Shown here piece after piece: positions 16,500-26,372 of a stretch of DNA of 37,460 nt; the first letter of the stretch is position 1, and every line of letters begins with the position of its first letter. Location: contig JBKPHM010000133.1 in assembly GCA_046729855.1 (NCBI GenBank), positions 1 through 37,460 of the forward strand. The letters are read 5' to 3'. The notes below the pieces were generated by a model that was not told where the DNA came from, did no database searches, and saw only the letters and a program-made list of their open reading frames with translations. The stretch is from DATHSY01 sp046729855. GTDB lineage: Bacteria; Actinomycetota; UBA4738; HRBIN12. The translations under genes were made by a program, and so were the position numbers.

Positions 16500-18888
16500 C
16501 AGGCGCTCGCCTCCGCCCGCTCAACAGTGACGGCGGTGGAGAACCGCCCCGACAGCAGCGCGTTCGCCGCGAGTCCAGGCTGGTTGAACGGGACGAAGAC
16601 CGCGCCCGCGGCCACGTGCGGCGTGACCCGGACCGGGACCTCGGCGCTGCCGGCCTCGGTCGTGAGCCGCGCACGGCCGCCGTGGGCCAGACGCAGCTTC
16701 TCGGCATCCTCGGGATTGACCTCGACGAACGGGTCGGCCTCCAGCGCTGCCTTCAGCTCGGCGGCGCCCTCGAGCAGCCGGCCCTCGTCGACGAGCAGTG
16801 GGTACGTGAACAGCGTGAGGTTCTCGATGTATTGCGGGCGGCCGGTCCCCACGTAGGCGTCGGAGCGGATCCGTACGTCTCGCGGCGCCGTCAGCCTCGC
16901 CATCTCCTCCTGGAGCTCCTCGAGATCGCGGAAGCCCAGGGACATGCCCATCGCGTCCGCCAGTCCGACGAAGATCTCCCAGTCGGGTCGCGCGATCCCG
17001 GCCGGGCCCCGGACCGCGCGCAGGCGCTGCGACCGACCCTCCCAGTCCGTGTAGTGCCCGTCCTTCTCGAGGAACCCCGCCGCGGGCAGCACGGCGTCGG
17101 CGAACGGCTCGAGCGAGCCGAGCTCGAGCGACTGGACCACCTTGTATTCCACGTTGCCGAGCGCGTGCCGGACGGCAACCGCGTCGGGGAAGTCGCGGAG
17201 CGGGTCCACGCCGATCAGGAACAGCACGTCGATCTCGCGGTTCGCGGCCGCACGAAGGATCTGGTGCGCGTTCCGCCCTGGCACCGCGTTGGGGAGCTCG
17301 CCCCAGACGCGCTCGACCTCGGCCCGGCCGCCCGTGTCGTCGATCCGGCGGCCGCCGGGCAGCAGCGCCGGGTGCACGCCGCAGCGGAGCGCGCCCCGGT
17401 CGTTCGCGCGGCGCGGGACGAGCGAGAACCGCGCGCCGAAGGCGTTCGCCAGCCGCATCGACACGTCGGCGGCGAGGGGGTGCTCAGTGAGCGACGAGCC
17501 GGACAGCACGACGGCGTCGCCGGATGCTGCCCGGAGCGCATCGGCGATCCGACCGACGGGCGCGCCGTCTCCGGCGGCCGCGTCGAGGACCTCCTCGAGG
17601 ATGGCCGCCTCGTGGCCGGGCCGCGCCAGGACGTGCTCGGCGACGTCGTGCAGTCGCGTCCGGCGCGGGTGGATCACGAACACCTTGGCGCCCAGGCGCA
17701 CGGCCTTGCGGACCCGAAGGTGCAGGATCGGGCTCTCCTGCTCCGCATCGAGCCCCACGAGCAGGATCACCTTCGCACGTTCGACGTCCCGGTAGGTCAC
17801 CTGCATCGCCGACGCGGCGGCCGCCTCCTCGGCGTGGCCGCCATTGAACGTCCGCCGGTGGTCCAGGTCGTTCGTGCCGAACACGACCCGCGCGAGCTTC
17901 GACAGGGCATAGTGGTCCTCGTCCGTGAGCCGACCACCGGTCAGGAACGCGACACGCCGGCCCTTCGCCCAGCCGGCGATCGTCGACAGGACTTCGCCGA
18001 ACCCGGCCGGCTCGAGGCCGCGGTCGCGGATCAGTGGCGTCGTGACGCGGTCGGGCGCGTCGGCGAACCGGTACGCGTACCTGCCCTTGTCGCACAGCCA
18101 CGCGTCGTTCACCTCATAGTTGTCTCGGGCGAGGTGCCGGACGACCTGCCCGCGTCGAATGTCGAGCTTCAGGTTGCAGCCGCTCGCGCAGTGCGGGCAG
18201 ATGGTGTCGACGCTCCGCAGGTCGAACGGCCGCGCGACGAACCGGTATGGCGTCGACGTGAGCGCGCCGACTGGGCAGATCTGCACCGTGTTGCCGGAGA
18301 ACGGCGACCGGAAGTCCTCCCCGGCCGAGATCGCGACCTGTTCCCCGGCGCCGCGCGCGAACAGCTCGATGAACCGGTCGCCCGAGATCTCGTCGCAGAA
18401 CCGCGTGCACCGCGTGCAGAGCACGCAGCGTTCGCGGTCGAGGTTGACCAGCGGCGAGAGAGCGATCGGCTTCTGATACACGCGCTTGGGCTCGACGTAC
18501 CGGCTCTCCCCCGGCCCGAACGCGAGCGCTTGGTCCTGCAGCGGGCACTCGCCGCCGCGGTCGCAGATCGGGCAGTCGAGGGGATGGTTCAGCAGCAGGA
18601 ACTCGAGGTTGGCGACCTGGGCGCCTTGCGCCTCGTCCGAGGTGTTCTGCGTGCGAACGACCATCCCGTCGGCTACGGTCGTGGTGCACGAGGTGAGCAG
18701 CTTTCGCTGCCCCTCGAGCTCGACGTAGCACTGGCGGCACGCGCCGATCGGCGAGAGCAGCGGGTGCTCGCAGAACCGCGGGATCTCGATCCCGAGCTGC
18801 TCGGCGGCCCGGATGATCAGCGTGCCGGCAGGCACGGTGACCTCCTTGCCGTCGATCGTGAGCGTTGTCCCGGGGCGTTCGGGGCGGC

Positions 18889-18892
<4 letters not shown>
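16499..18892 (-). CDS. nuoG: NADH-quinone oxidoreductase subunit G (75 kDa)
   Basis: Largest peripheral subunit, 797 residues, carrying the iron-sulfur wire between NuoF and NuoI. The N-terminal [2Fe-2S] cluster N1b is at C41, C52, C55 and C69. N5 has His103, C107, C110 and C116; N4 has C156, C159, C162 and C206. An extra cluster N7 is encoded by C232, C235, C239 and C267. The rest is a molybdopterin-oxidoreductase-like fold with a C-terminal aspartate-decarboxylase-type beta barrel from about residue 690. GTG 18892 overlaps the nuoF stop by 4 bases. No counterpart exists in the second nuo set. Confidence 0.96.
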
Positions 18893-20273
<1,381 letters not shown>

Positions 20274-20277
<4 letters not shown>

Positions 20278-20933
20278 CGCGTCTCCTCGCTGCGGCCGCC
20301 CTCCTGCCCCGGACCCCCCAGCCCGCCCGGGGGGCTATCGCTCGCGCCTTCGCGCTCGCTCCTTGAGCCCCCCGGACCCCCCAGCCCGGCGAGGATCCGT
20401 GACGCCGCCTTGAAGTCCGGCGGCACGGTCCCGCGCGCGGGCACGGGCGTTTCGCCGCGGCGGAGCGCGTCGATGAGCTCCGCGACGCCGTCGGGCGTCA
20501 CGCGGTCGAAGTTGACGTAGTTGAGCTGGACGACCGGTGCGGCGTCGCAGGCGCCCAGGCACTCCTCCTCGTGCAGGGAGAACAGGCCGTCCTCCGTCGC
20601 GTCCTCGGACCCCGGCCCGAGGACCTGGTGTGCCCGGGCGTAGACCTCGTTCGCCCCGCGCAGGGCGCACGATAGATTCGTGCACACCGACAACACGTGC
20701 GTCCCGGTCGGGCGCGGCCGGATCATGGTGTAGAACGTCGCGACGGCCTCGACCTCGGCAGTCGTGACGCCGAGAATCTCCGCCACCTCGCGCAGCCCGT
20801 CGCGCGTGACTCGCCCCTCGACGGACTGCATCAAGTACAGCAGCGGCATCATCGCCGAGCGCTCGCGGCCGGCCGGGTAGCGCGCCTTGATCCGGTCGGC
20901 CTCCTGCCGCAGCTCGGGCGTCAGCACCGGCAT
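20274..20933 (-). CDS. nuoE: NADH-quinone oxidoreductase subunit E (24 kDa)
   Basis: Thioredoxin-fold subunit holding the off-pathway [2Fe-2S] cluster N1a and pairing with NuoF. Ligands are C84 and C89 (CTNLSC) and C125 and C129 (CLGAC). Length is 219 residues; the family core ends near 180. The last 35 or so residues (LGGPGG, SRSEREGASDSPPGG, LGGPGQEGG) are low-complexity and come from a repeat/hairpin element in the DNA (20307-20388). The frame is open upstream to 21518 but ATG 20933 gives the family N-terminus (MPVLTPELRQEADRI) and shares one base with the nuoD stop. Confidence 0.94.
20307..20388 (-). repeat. Direct-repeat and hairpin element, G-quadruplex-prone, in the 3' end of nuoE
   Basis: Two identical 17-base copies of CCGGACCCCCCAGCCCG lie at 20309-20325 and 20372-20388. 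Between them are perfect 8-base inverted arms, GGGGGGCT at 20329-20336 and AGCCCCCC at 20366-20373, around a 29-base interior that itself repeats CGCTCG. On the minus (coding) strand, 20307-20328 contains four G-tracts (3, 3, 6 and 4 G) with loops of 1 to 3 bases, a full G-quadruplex pattern. It adds an in-frame tail to NuoE without interrupting the fold. It may be an inserted palindromic element or a locally expanded sequence. Confidence 0.7.
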
Positions 20934-22210
20934 CAGCGGTCGACCCCGCCCATCACCGGGTCGACGCTCGCGATCACCGCGATCGCGTCGGCAATCAGGC
21001 CGCCCTCGATCATCCGCGGAAGCGCCTGGAGATTGACGAACGACGGGTCGCGAATGTGGATCCGATACGGGATGTGGGTGCCGTCGGAGACCGCGTACAG
21101 CCCGAGTTCGCCACGAGGAGCCTCGACGACCTGGTAGACCTCGCCCTCCGGCACCGACACGCCCTGGGTCACGATCTTGAAGTGATGGATCAGGGCCTCC
21201 ATCGACTCCTCCATGATGTGCTTCACGTACGCCGGCGAGTTGCCGATCCCGTCGGGCCCGACCGACAGGCGCGACGGCCACCGGACCTTCGGGTCCTCCA
21301 CCATGACCGGACCCGGCTCGAGACGCTCGAGACACTGCTCGACGATCCGCAGCGCCTGGTACATCTCCTCGATCCGCACCTCGAACCGCGAATAGCAGTC
21401 GGACGCCGTCCGCGTCGGCACGTCGAAGTCGTACGTCTCGTAGCCGCAGTACGGCTCGTCCTTGCGGATGTCCTTCGCGATGCCTGCCGCGCGCAGGAGC
21501 GGGCCGGTGACGCCCCACGCGAGCGCGTCGTCGGCCGACAAAATTCCGACGCCGCGGTTCCGCTCGAGCCAGATCGGGTTGTCGGACAGGAGCGCCTCGT
21601 ACTCGCCGATCCGCCCACGCAGCGTGCCGACCAGCTCGCCGATCCGGTCCTCGGTGCCCTCGGGCAGGTCCATCGGGAGCCCGCCGATGCGGATGTACGC
21701 GTGGTTCATCCGCAGGCCGGTGATCGCCTCGAAGATGTCGAGGATCAGCTCGCGCTCACGGAAGCCGTACAGCATCACCGAAACGGCGCCGAGCTCCATC
21801 CCGCCGGTCGCCACCCACACCAGGTGCGATGCGACGCGGTTCAGCTCGCACAGCAGCACGCGGATCACCTGTGCGCGCGGCGGCGCCTCGATGCCGAGCA
21901 GCCGCTCGGCGGCAAGCGAGTACGCGAGCTCGTTGAAGAACGGCGCCAGGTAGTCGGCCCGCGTCACGAACGTGACGCCCTGCTGCCACGTCCGGTACTC
22001 GGTGTTCTTCTCGATCCCCGTGTGCAGGTACCCCACGATCGGGCGGCACGACACGACCGTCTCGCCGTCGAGCTCCAGCAGGAGACGGAGCACCCCGTGC
22101 GTCGAGGGGTGCTGCGGCCCCATGTTGATGATCATGGTCTCCTCGCGGAGATCGGCTGCCGCCGCCGGGTCGAGCGACTCCACGCCGACGCGGGAGACGG
22201 GCTCGTTCAT
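20933..22210 (-). CDS. nuoD: NADH-quinone oxidoreductase subunit D (49 kDa)
   Basis: Peripheral subunit that forms the quinone-reduction site with NuoB; 425 residues and not fused to NuoC. The quinone-binding pair is present: His38 in GPQHPSTHGVLR and Tyr87 in TRADYLAPFFNE. The C-terminus DPVMGGVDR matches the family end. ATG 22210 overlaps the nuoC stop by 4 bases. This is the only nuoD in the window and may have to serve both nuo sets, since the one at 1-8118 has none. Confidence 0.96.
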   Translation of the reverse strand: MNEPVSRVGVESLDPAAAADLREETMIINMGPQHPSTHGVLRLLLELDGETVVSCRPIVGYLHTGIEKNTEYRTWQQGVTFVTRADYLAPFFNELAYSLAAERLLGIEAPPRAQVIRVLLCELNRVASHLVWVATGGMELGAVSVMLYGFRERELILDIFEAITGLRMNHAYIRIGGLPMDLPEGTEDRIGELVGTLRGRIGEYEALLSDNPIWLERNRGVGILSADDALAWGVTGPLLRAAGIAKDIRKDEPYCGYETYDFDVPTRTASDCYSRFEVRIEEMYQALRIVEQCLERLEPGPVMVEDPKVRWPSRLSVGPDGIGNSPAYVKHIMEESMEALIHHFKIVTQGVSVPEGEVYQVVEAPRGELGLYAVSDGTHIPYRIHIRDPSFVNLQALPRMIEGGLIADAIAVIASVDPVMGGVDR

Positions 22211-22704
22211 CGGACCCTCTCGTCGACCGGCGGGATGAACGCGCCCTTGTATGGCGTGTCCACGCCGCCGAGCTCCTCGGTCTTGCGCAGCGGATGGCCC
22301 TCCCAGCCCTCGGGCAACATGATCCGCCGCAGGTCCGGGTGCCCCTCGAACACGATGCCGAACAGGTCGAAGACCTCGCGCTCGTGCCAGTTCGCCGTCG
22401 GGAACAGCGACGTCACGGACGGGATCCGCTCGTCGCCGTCAGGCACGCCCGCCTTGACGCGCAGCCGGTGCCGATACGTCGTCGAGTAGAGCTCATACAC
22501 GACCCAATACCGCGGCGTCCGGCCGGGCCGGTCGGTCGCCGTCACGCTCGACAGGAAGTCAAGACGGATGTCCGAGGCGTCGCGGAGCGCGCGAAGGACG
22601 TCGAGCAGCTCCGAGCGCTCCACCGCGATCGTTGCCTCGTCCCGCGCGAGGACGACGTCGGGGTGCCTGGTACGGAGCGCGTCCGCGAGGGCATCGACGC
22701 TCAC
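22207..22704 (-). CDS. nuoC: NADH-quinone oxidoreductase subunit C (30 kDa), complete nuo operon
   Basis: Peripheral-arm scaffold subunit of 165 residues. The signature is NWHEREVFDLFGIVFEGHPD followed by GHPLRKTEE. The frame is open upstream to 23091, but GTG 22704 overlaps the nuoB stop by 4 bases and gives a sensible N-terminus (VSVDALADALRTRHPDV). It has no acidic tail, unlike the paralogue at 6769-7287. Confidence 0.94.
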   Translation of the reverse strand: MSVDALADALRTRHPDVVLARDEATIAVERSELLDVLRALRDASDIRLDFLSSVTATDRPGRTPRYWVVYELYSTTYRHRLRVKAGVPDGDERIPSVTSLFPTANWHEREVFDLFGIVFEGHPDLRRIMLPEGWEGHPLRKTEELGGVDTPYKGAFIPPVDERVR

Positions 22705-23225
22705 CGGAAGCGTCCCTCCGTCCGGACCTTCTCGTGCAGCCGAAGGATGCCGTACATCAGCATCTCGGGCCGCGGGGGACAGCCGGGGACGTAGATGTCG
22801 ACGGGGACGATCTGGTCCACTCCCTGGACGATCGCGTAGTTCGTGAACATGCCGCCCTGCGAGGCGCACACGCCCATCGAGATGACCCACTTCGGATCCG
22901 GCATCTGGTCGTAGACCTGCCGCAGGACCGGTGCCATCTTCTGCGACAGCCGGCCGGCGACGATCATCAGGTCTGCCTGTCTCGGCGACGCGCGGAACAG
23001 CTCCATCCCCCATCGCGAAAGGTCGTAGTGCCCCGCGCCCGTCGACATCATCTCGATCGCGCAGCAGGCCAGGCCGAACGTGACCGGCCACATCGACTGC
23101 TTGCGCGCCCAGCTGACCGCGCGATCGAGCGTGGAAAGGAGGATCCCGCGCCGAACCTCCTCCTCCGCCTGCTCGGGGGTGCCCTCGCGCCCCGCCTGGA
23201 CGCCCGGGATCCGCTCAACCGGCAT
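22701..23225 (-). CDS. nuoB: NADH-quinone oxidoreductase subunit B, complete nuo operon
   Basis: Carrier of cluster N2, 174 residues. Ligands are C54-C55 (FGLACCAIEMM), C120 (MGVCASQGG) and C149 (VPGCPPRPEML). About 40 residues precede the conserved core. ATG 23225 overlaps the nuoA coding end by 11 bases. The GLACCAIEMM form is the usual one for NADH-linked complex I, while the paralogue has GLACCSIEF. Confidence 0.96.
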   Translation of the reverse strand: MPVERIPGVQAGREGTPEQAEEEVRRGILLSTLDRAVSWARKQSMWPVTFGLACCAIEMMSTGAGHYDLSRWGMELFRASPRQADLMIVAGRLSQKMAPVLRQVYDQMPDPKWVISMGVCASQGGMFTNYAIVQGVDQIVPVDIYVPGCPPRPEMLMYGILRLHEKVRTEGRFR

Positions 23226-23673
23226 CGTGCATCACCTCGCGCGGCTGCGGGATCGCGGGCGAGACGCTCTCGCGCTCGATCGGCTCCGGGCGCGGCCGGC
23301 CCCAGTCGAGCCCGCCACTCTTGACGACGTAGACGTACGCGACGAATACCAGCCCGATGAAGATCGCCATCTCCACCAGACCGAACAGCCCCAGGCTGCG
23401 GAACCCGACCGCCCACGGGAACAGGAAGATCGTTTCGATGTCGAAGATGATGAACAGCATCGCGACCACGTAGAACTTCACGCTGAACCGCGAGGACCTC
23501 TGCAGCCGTTCCGGCACGATCCCCGACTCGTACGGCGACCGCTTGGCAGGCGTCGGCCGGCTCGGACGCAACAGGGACGACACCAGCAGCGACACGACGG
23601 CGAACACGAGCGCCAGGACGGCGAGGATCAGGATCGGGAGGTACTCCGACAGCATGGAGCCGTTCTCGGTCAC
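23215..23673 (-). CDS. nuoA: NADH-quinone oxidoreductase subunit A, complete nuo operon
   Basis: Three-helix membrane subunit, 152 residues, slightly long because of a hydrophilic C-terminal tail (about 125-152). Key blocks are AKRSPYESGIVPERLQRSS and VAMLFIIFDIETIFLFPWAV. The cavity-loop cysteine found in many NuoA proteins is Ser here (PYESGI), while the paralogue has YECGI. GTG 23673 overlaps the upstream reductase stop by 4 bases; ATG 23655 is a possible later start. First nuo gene of the complete operon. Confidence 0.94.
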   Translation of the reverse strand: MTENGSMLSEYLPILILAVLALVFAVVSLLVSSLLRPSRPTPAKRSPYESGIVPERLQRSSRFSVKFYVVAMLFIIFDIETIFLFPWAVGFRSLGLFGLVEMAIFIGLVFVAYVYVVKSGGLDWGRPRPEPIERESVSPAIPQPREVMHDAG

Positions 23674-24929
23674 GCCACGGGCGCCAGTCGCTCGAGGGCG
23701 TACATCAGCTTGTCATGGGCGTCGCCCCGCTTGCCGTCGGTCAGGTTGCCCATCAGCCGGACGAGGAACCGCATCAGGGGAGGGATCGACAGGCCGTAGT
23801 CGGTGAGGATCCGCATCACCCGTGGGTCACCGATCATCTTGACGAACACGCGCCCGACCGAGTAATAGCGGCCGTACCGCTCGCGGAGCACCGCCGGATA
23901 CACATGGGCCAGGCCCGGCCGGTCGTTCACGAGCGCGCCGTGGATCAGCTCCGCCGCGAGCTCGCCGGACTCCATCGCGTAGGCGATCCCCTCGCCGTTG
24001 AACGGGTTGACAAGGCCCCCGGCGTCCCCGACAACCAGCATCCCCGGAACGGCGGCGGGCGTCCGCGAGAATCCCATCGGCAGCGGCCCCGACAACGTCC
24101 GGCCCTGCGCCGAGGTCTCGCTCACGCCGAACGCCGGCGGCAGCATCCCGACGAACGCGTCGAACACCCGCTGGGCCGAGACGTCCTTGAAGCTCTTGAA
24201 GGTGTTGAGTAGCCCGGCGCCCACGTTGACCATGCCGTCGCCGAGCGGGAACAGCCAGCCGTACCCCGGCATCAGCACGTCGCGGTCCCACAGGTCCATC
24301 CATACCTCGAGCCAGGGACCGGGGTGACGGTCGGTACGGAAGTAGCGGCGCGCAGCGATCCCGAGGGGCCGGGCGGCGTTCCGCCGGACGCCAGCCTGCG
24401 CGGCGAACCGGGACGACGCGCCGTCGGCGGCGATGACGAACCCGGCACGAACCTCCTGCGGCGGGGCGTCGGGTTCGTCGACGCTGCGCACCCGCGCGCC
24501 GCTCACCCAGCCGCCGTCAAGGATCGGCGATACGGCCTCGGTTCGTTCGCGGAGCGTCGCGCCCGCCTTCTCGGCGCGGCGCGCGAGCAGCTCGTCGAAC
24601 TCGGCCCGCGTCCGGACCAGCCCGTAGCCAGGGTAGGTTCGCAGCGTCGGCCACGGAAGCTCCAACGTCACCCTCCGCGAGTAGATGCGGAGACCTCCGT
24701 GCCGCTCGAAGCCCGGGTCGTCGACGTCGATGCCCATCCGGACGAGCGCGTTGACCGCCCGAGGGGTGAGGCCGTCGCCGCAGACCTTCTCTCGCGGGAA
24801 GGCGGAGCGTTCGACGACCATGACGTCGAGGCCGGCGCGGGCCAGGTGGTAGGCGGTGGTGGAGCCCCCGGGTCCCGCCCCGACGATCAGGACGTCGGCG
24901 TGACGACCGTCGCTGCGCGCTTCGCTCAC
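23670..24929 (-). CDS. Geranylgeranyl reductase family flavoprotein, probable menaquinone reductase (MenJ-like)
   Basis: FAD-dependent reductase of 419 residues that saturates isoprenoid double bonds. It has the N-terminal dinucleotide motif VGAGPGGSTTAYHLARAG (about 16-33), the family block FPREKVCGDGLTPRAV (about 44-59) and the second FAD block GDAGGLVNPFNGEGIAYA (about 301-318). It is the first gene of the nuo operon and overlaps nuoA by 4 bases, with a prenyl diphosphate synthase at the other end of the operon, so partial hydrogenation of the menaquinone tail is the best guess, as for mycobacterial MenJ. An archaeal-lipid or chlorophyll-type role is unlikely here. GTG 24929 has GGGGGA upstream. 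A Rex-type site and promoter lie just before it. Confidence 0.85.
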   Translation of the reverse strand: MSEARSDGRHADVLIVGAGPGGSTTAYHLARAGLDVMVVERSAFPREKVCGDGLTPRAVNALVRMGIDVDDPGFERHGGLRIYSRRVTLELPWPTLRTYPGYGLVRTRAEFDELLARRAEKAGATLRERTEAVSPILDGGWVSGARVRSVDEPDAPPQEVRAGFVIAADGASSRFAAQAGVRRNAARPLGIAARRYFRTDRHPGPWLEVWMDLWDRDVLMPGYGWLFPLGDGMVNVGAGLLNTFKSFKDVSAQRVFDAFVGMLPPAFGVSETSAQGRTLSGPLPMGFSRTPAAVPGMLVVGDAGGLVNPFNGEGIAYAMESGELAAELIHGALVNDRPGLAHVYPAVLRERYGRYYSVGRVFVKMIGDPRVMRILTDYGLSIPPLMRFLVRLMGNLTDGKRGDAHDKLMYALERLAPVA

Positions 24930-24941
24930 GAGTCCCCCACC

Positions 24942-24959
24942 TTGTGAAGGATTTCACGA
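24942..24959 (-). promoter_or_regulatory. Putative Rex operator upstream of the reductase-nuoA-N operon
   Basis: The inverted repeat TTGTGAAGGATTTCACGA matches the Rex pattern TTGTGAA-N4-TTCACAA at 13 of 14 fixed positions. It begins 13 bases upstream of the GTG of the reductase and lies just downstream of the -10 box, over the expected transcription start, a position suited to repression. S. coelicolor Rex is known to control its nuo operon. Confidence 0.72.
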
Positions 24960-24960
24960 G

Positions 24961-24990
24961 AGCCTAGTCGGGGTCCCGAACGTGCGACAA
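24961..24990 (-). promoter_or_regulatory. Putative promoter of the reductase-nuo operon
   Basis: On the minus strand a -35-like TTGTCG (24985-24990) is separated by 18 bases from a -10-like TAGGCT (24961-24966). Transcription would start near 24954, inside the Rex-type repeat. The promoter sits immediately after the stop of the preceding gene (25002), so some read-through from that gene is possible. Confidence 0.5.
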
Positions 24991-25001
24991 ACGTCTCGGG
25001 G

Positions 25002-25427
25002 TCAGCTTCGTGCGTGGTCCCAGCCGCGGAGGCGCTCCGCGCTCACCCGCAGGAACCCCAGGCCCGGCACCTGCTCCGCGAACCGCGGGAACCCGTCGCC
25101 CGAGAGCAGCGAACGGTACTTCTCGTGCCACGCCGAGATCGGGCCGCGCATCGACGGGTGCTCGGCGACGAGCCGTTCGGCGCTCCCCTCGATCGAGACG
25201 CCGGCGAGCTCGGTCCAGCTCCGGCCGAGATCCACCGAGACACACACGCGCGGATCGCGCCCGACGTTCGCCCACGTCCGGCTCGGGTGTCGGCATGACA
25301 CGTACAGGGCGTCCTGTGGCCACACGAACCACAGCGGGACGACGTGGGGCTCGCCCTTCGGACCGATCGTCGCCACGGACACGACCGGCAGGCCGCCGAA
25401 CATCCGCCGGGCGTACGCGACGTCCAT
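25002..25427 (-). CDS. Pyridoxamine 5'-phosphate oxidase-like flavin split-barrel protein
   Basis: Small soluble protein, 141 residues, of the FMN/F420-binding split-barrel superfamily. The N-terminal half has the usual strand pattern, LPVVSVATIGPKGEPHVVPL then LYVSCRHPSRTWANVGRDPRV, where family members hold the flavin phosphate. The second half (WTELAGVSIEGSAERLV) is the typical third and fourth strand region. Members include F420-dependent reductases, flavin-binding stress proteins and heme-binding relatives; the sequence alone does not decide. ATG 25427 shares one base with the stop of the prenyl synthase, so the two are probably translated together. Its substrate is unknown. Confidence 0.72.
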   Translation of the reverse strand: MDVAYARRMFGGLPVVSVATIGPKGEPHVVPLWFVWPQDALYVSCRHPSRTWANVGRDPRVCVSVDLGRSWTELAGVSIEGSAERLVAEHPSMRGPISAWHEKYRSLLSGDGFPRFAEQVPGLGFLRVSAERLRGWDHARS

Positions 25428-26305
25428 TAGCCGCGGGACGCGAACTGCGACGCGACGTGCCGCAGCGCCGCGGCGGCGCCCGGGTCGAGCGGCGCGTGCT
25501 CCAGCGCATCCACCGCCGCGCCGACGAGCGCGTCGATCCGGGCACCGCGAGTCTCGTCGCCGGTCTCGACGCCGGGCTCGTCTTTGGCGTCCAGCTCGTC
25601 ATCGCGGAGCTGGAACGCGACGCCGAGCGGCCGGGCGAACCGCTCGAGCGCGGCGACCAGCCGAGGCGAGCCTCCCCCGATGATCGCCCCGATGGCAAGC
25701 GGCGCCTCGACCGTGTACGACCCGGTCTTCAGCCGCGCGAGCCGCTCGGCGTCGCTCCGGCGACCCGAGACGTCGGCGAGCTGGCCCGCCGCCGTCAGCA
25801 GCGCGCTCCGTGAGAAGACCGCCGTTGCCGCGTCGAGCCGCTCGCGCTGGACGGGCGTCGTCGCGAATAGCTCGTACGACAGCACAAGCGCGAGGTCGCC
25901 GACCAGGATCGCCGCCGACCGGCCGTACCGCTCGCCGCCGGGGGGCTCCGTCTCGAACCGGCGGTGCGTGGAGGCGACGCCCCGGCGCTGCAGCTCCTCG
26001 TCCATCACGTCGTCGTGGATCAGCGCGAACAGGTGGAACAGCTCGAGGGCGGCGGCGGCCGGCAGGGCCGGCGCCGGATCGAGCCGGCCGGCGGCCCGGT
26101 GCCCGAGCACGCACAGCAGCGGCCGGAGCCGCTTGCCCCCGGCGTCGAGGAGCCTCGTGAGCTCGTCGATCATGGCGCCCGCCTCCGGATCCGCGGCAAC
26201 CAGGTCGTGCCGACGCCGGTCGAGGAATGCGCGGAGGATGCCGTCCACGCGACCACGCATCAGATCGAGATCGGGGAGCGACGCGACCGCGGGTCCGACG
26301 ACCAT
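25427..26305 (-). CDS. Short-chain prenyl diphosphate synthase (geranylgeranyl or farnesyl diphosphate synthase type)
   Basis: Trans-prenyltransferase of 292 residues. First aspartate motif is LIHDDVMDE (D98, D99, D102), second FQLRDDELD (D235, D236, D239), with GGKRLRP near 56 and LKTGSYTVEAPL near 192. The fifth residue before the first motif is Phe93, a bulky residue that in this family caps chain growth, so a C15 or C20 product is likely, in contrast to Ala89 in the synthase at 8174-9172. The frame is open upstream to 27481, but that overlaps ctaAB; ATG 26305 gives a normal N-terminus. It faces the heme O/A synthase gene across a 67-base gap and could supply its farnesyl group, or precursors for the longer-chain synthase. 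Confidence 0.85.
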   Translation of the reverse strand: MVVGPAVASLPDLDLMRGRVDGILRAFLDRRRHDLVAADPEAGAMIDELTRLLDAGGKRLRPLLCVLGHRAAGRLDPAPALPAAAALELFHLFALIHDDVMDEELQRRGVASTHRRFETEPPGGERYGRSAAILVGDLALVLSYELFATTPVQRERLDAATAVFSRSALLTAAGQLADVSGRRSDAERLARLKTGSYTVEAPLAIGAIIGGGSPRLVAALERFARPLGVAFQLRDDELDAKDEPGVETGDETRGARIDALVGAAVDALEHAPLDPGAAAALRHVASQFASRG

Positions 26306-26372
26306 CGCGGCCAGTATCGCAAGGGCCGCACTATCATGTTCCGACCGCCGGCCCGGCCGCGCGGCCAACTCG
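26306..26372 (+). promoter_or_regulatory. Divergent intergenic region between prenyl synthase and ctaAB
   Basis: This 67-base gap must hold promoters for both strands. A -10-like TATCAT lies at 26332-26337 for ctaAB and a weaker GATACT reads towards the prenyl synthase, only about 9 bases before its ATG, so that transcript may be leaderless. No clear -35 boxes or Rex-type repeat are seen. Confidence 0.35.

Noticed and set aside
25584..26372. N-terminal extension of the ctaA-ctaB frame
   Set aside because: It runs antisense through the prenyl synthase and has Ser/Arg-rich sequence; CtaA family homology begins at 26373.
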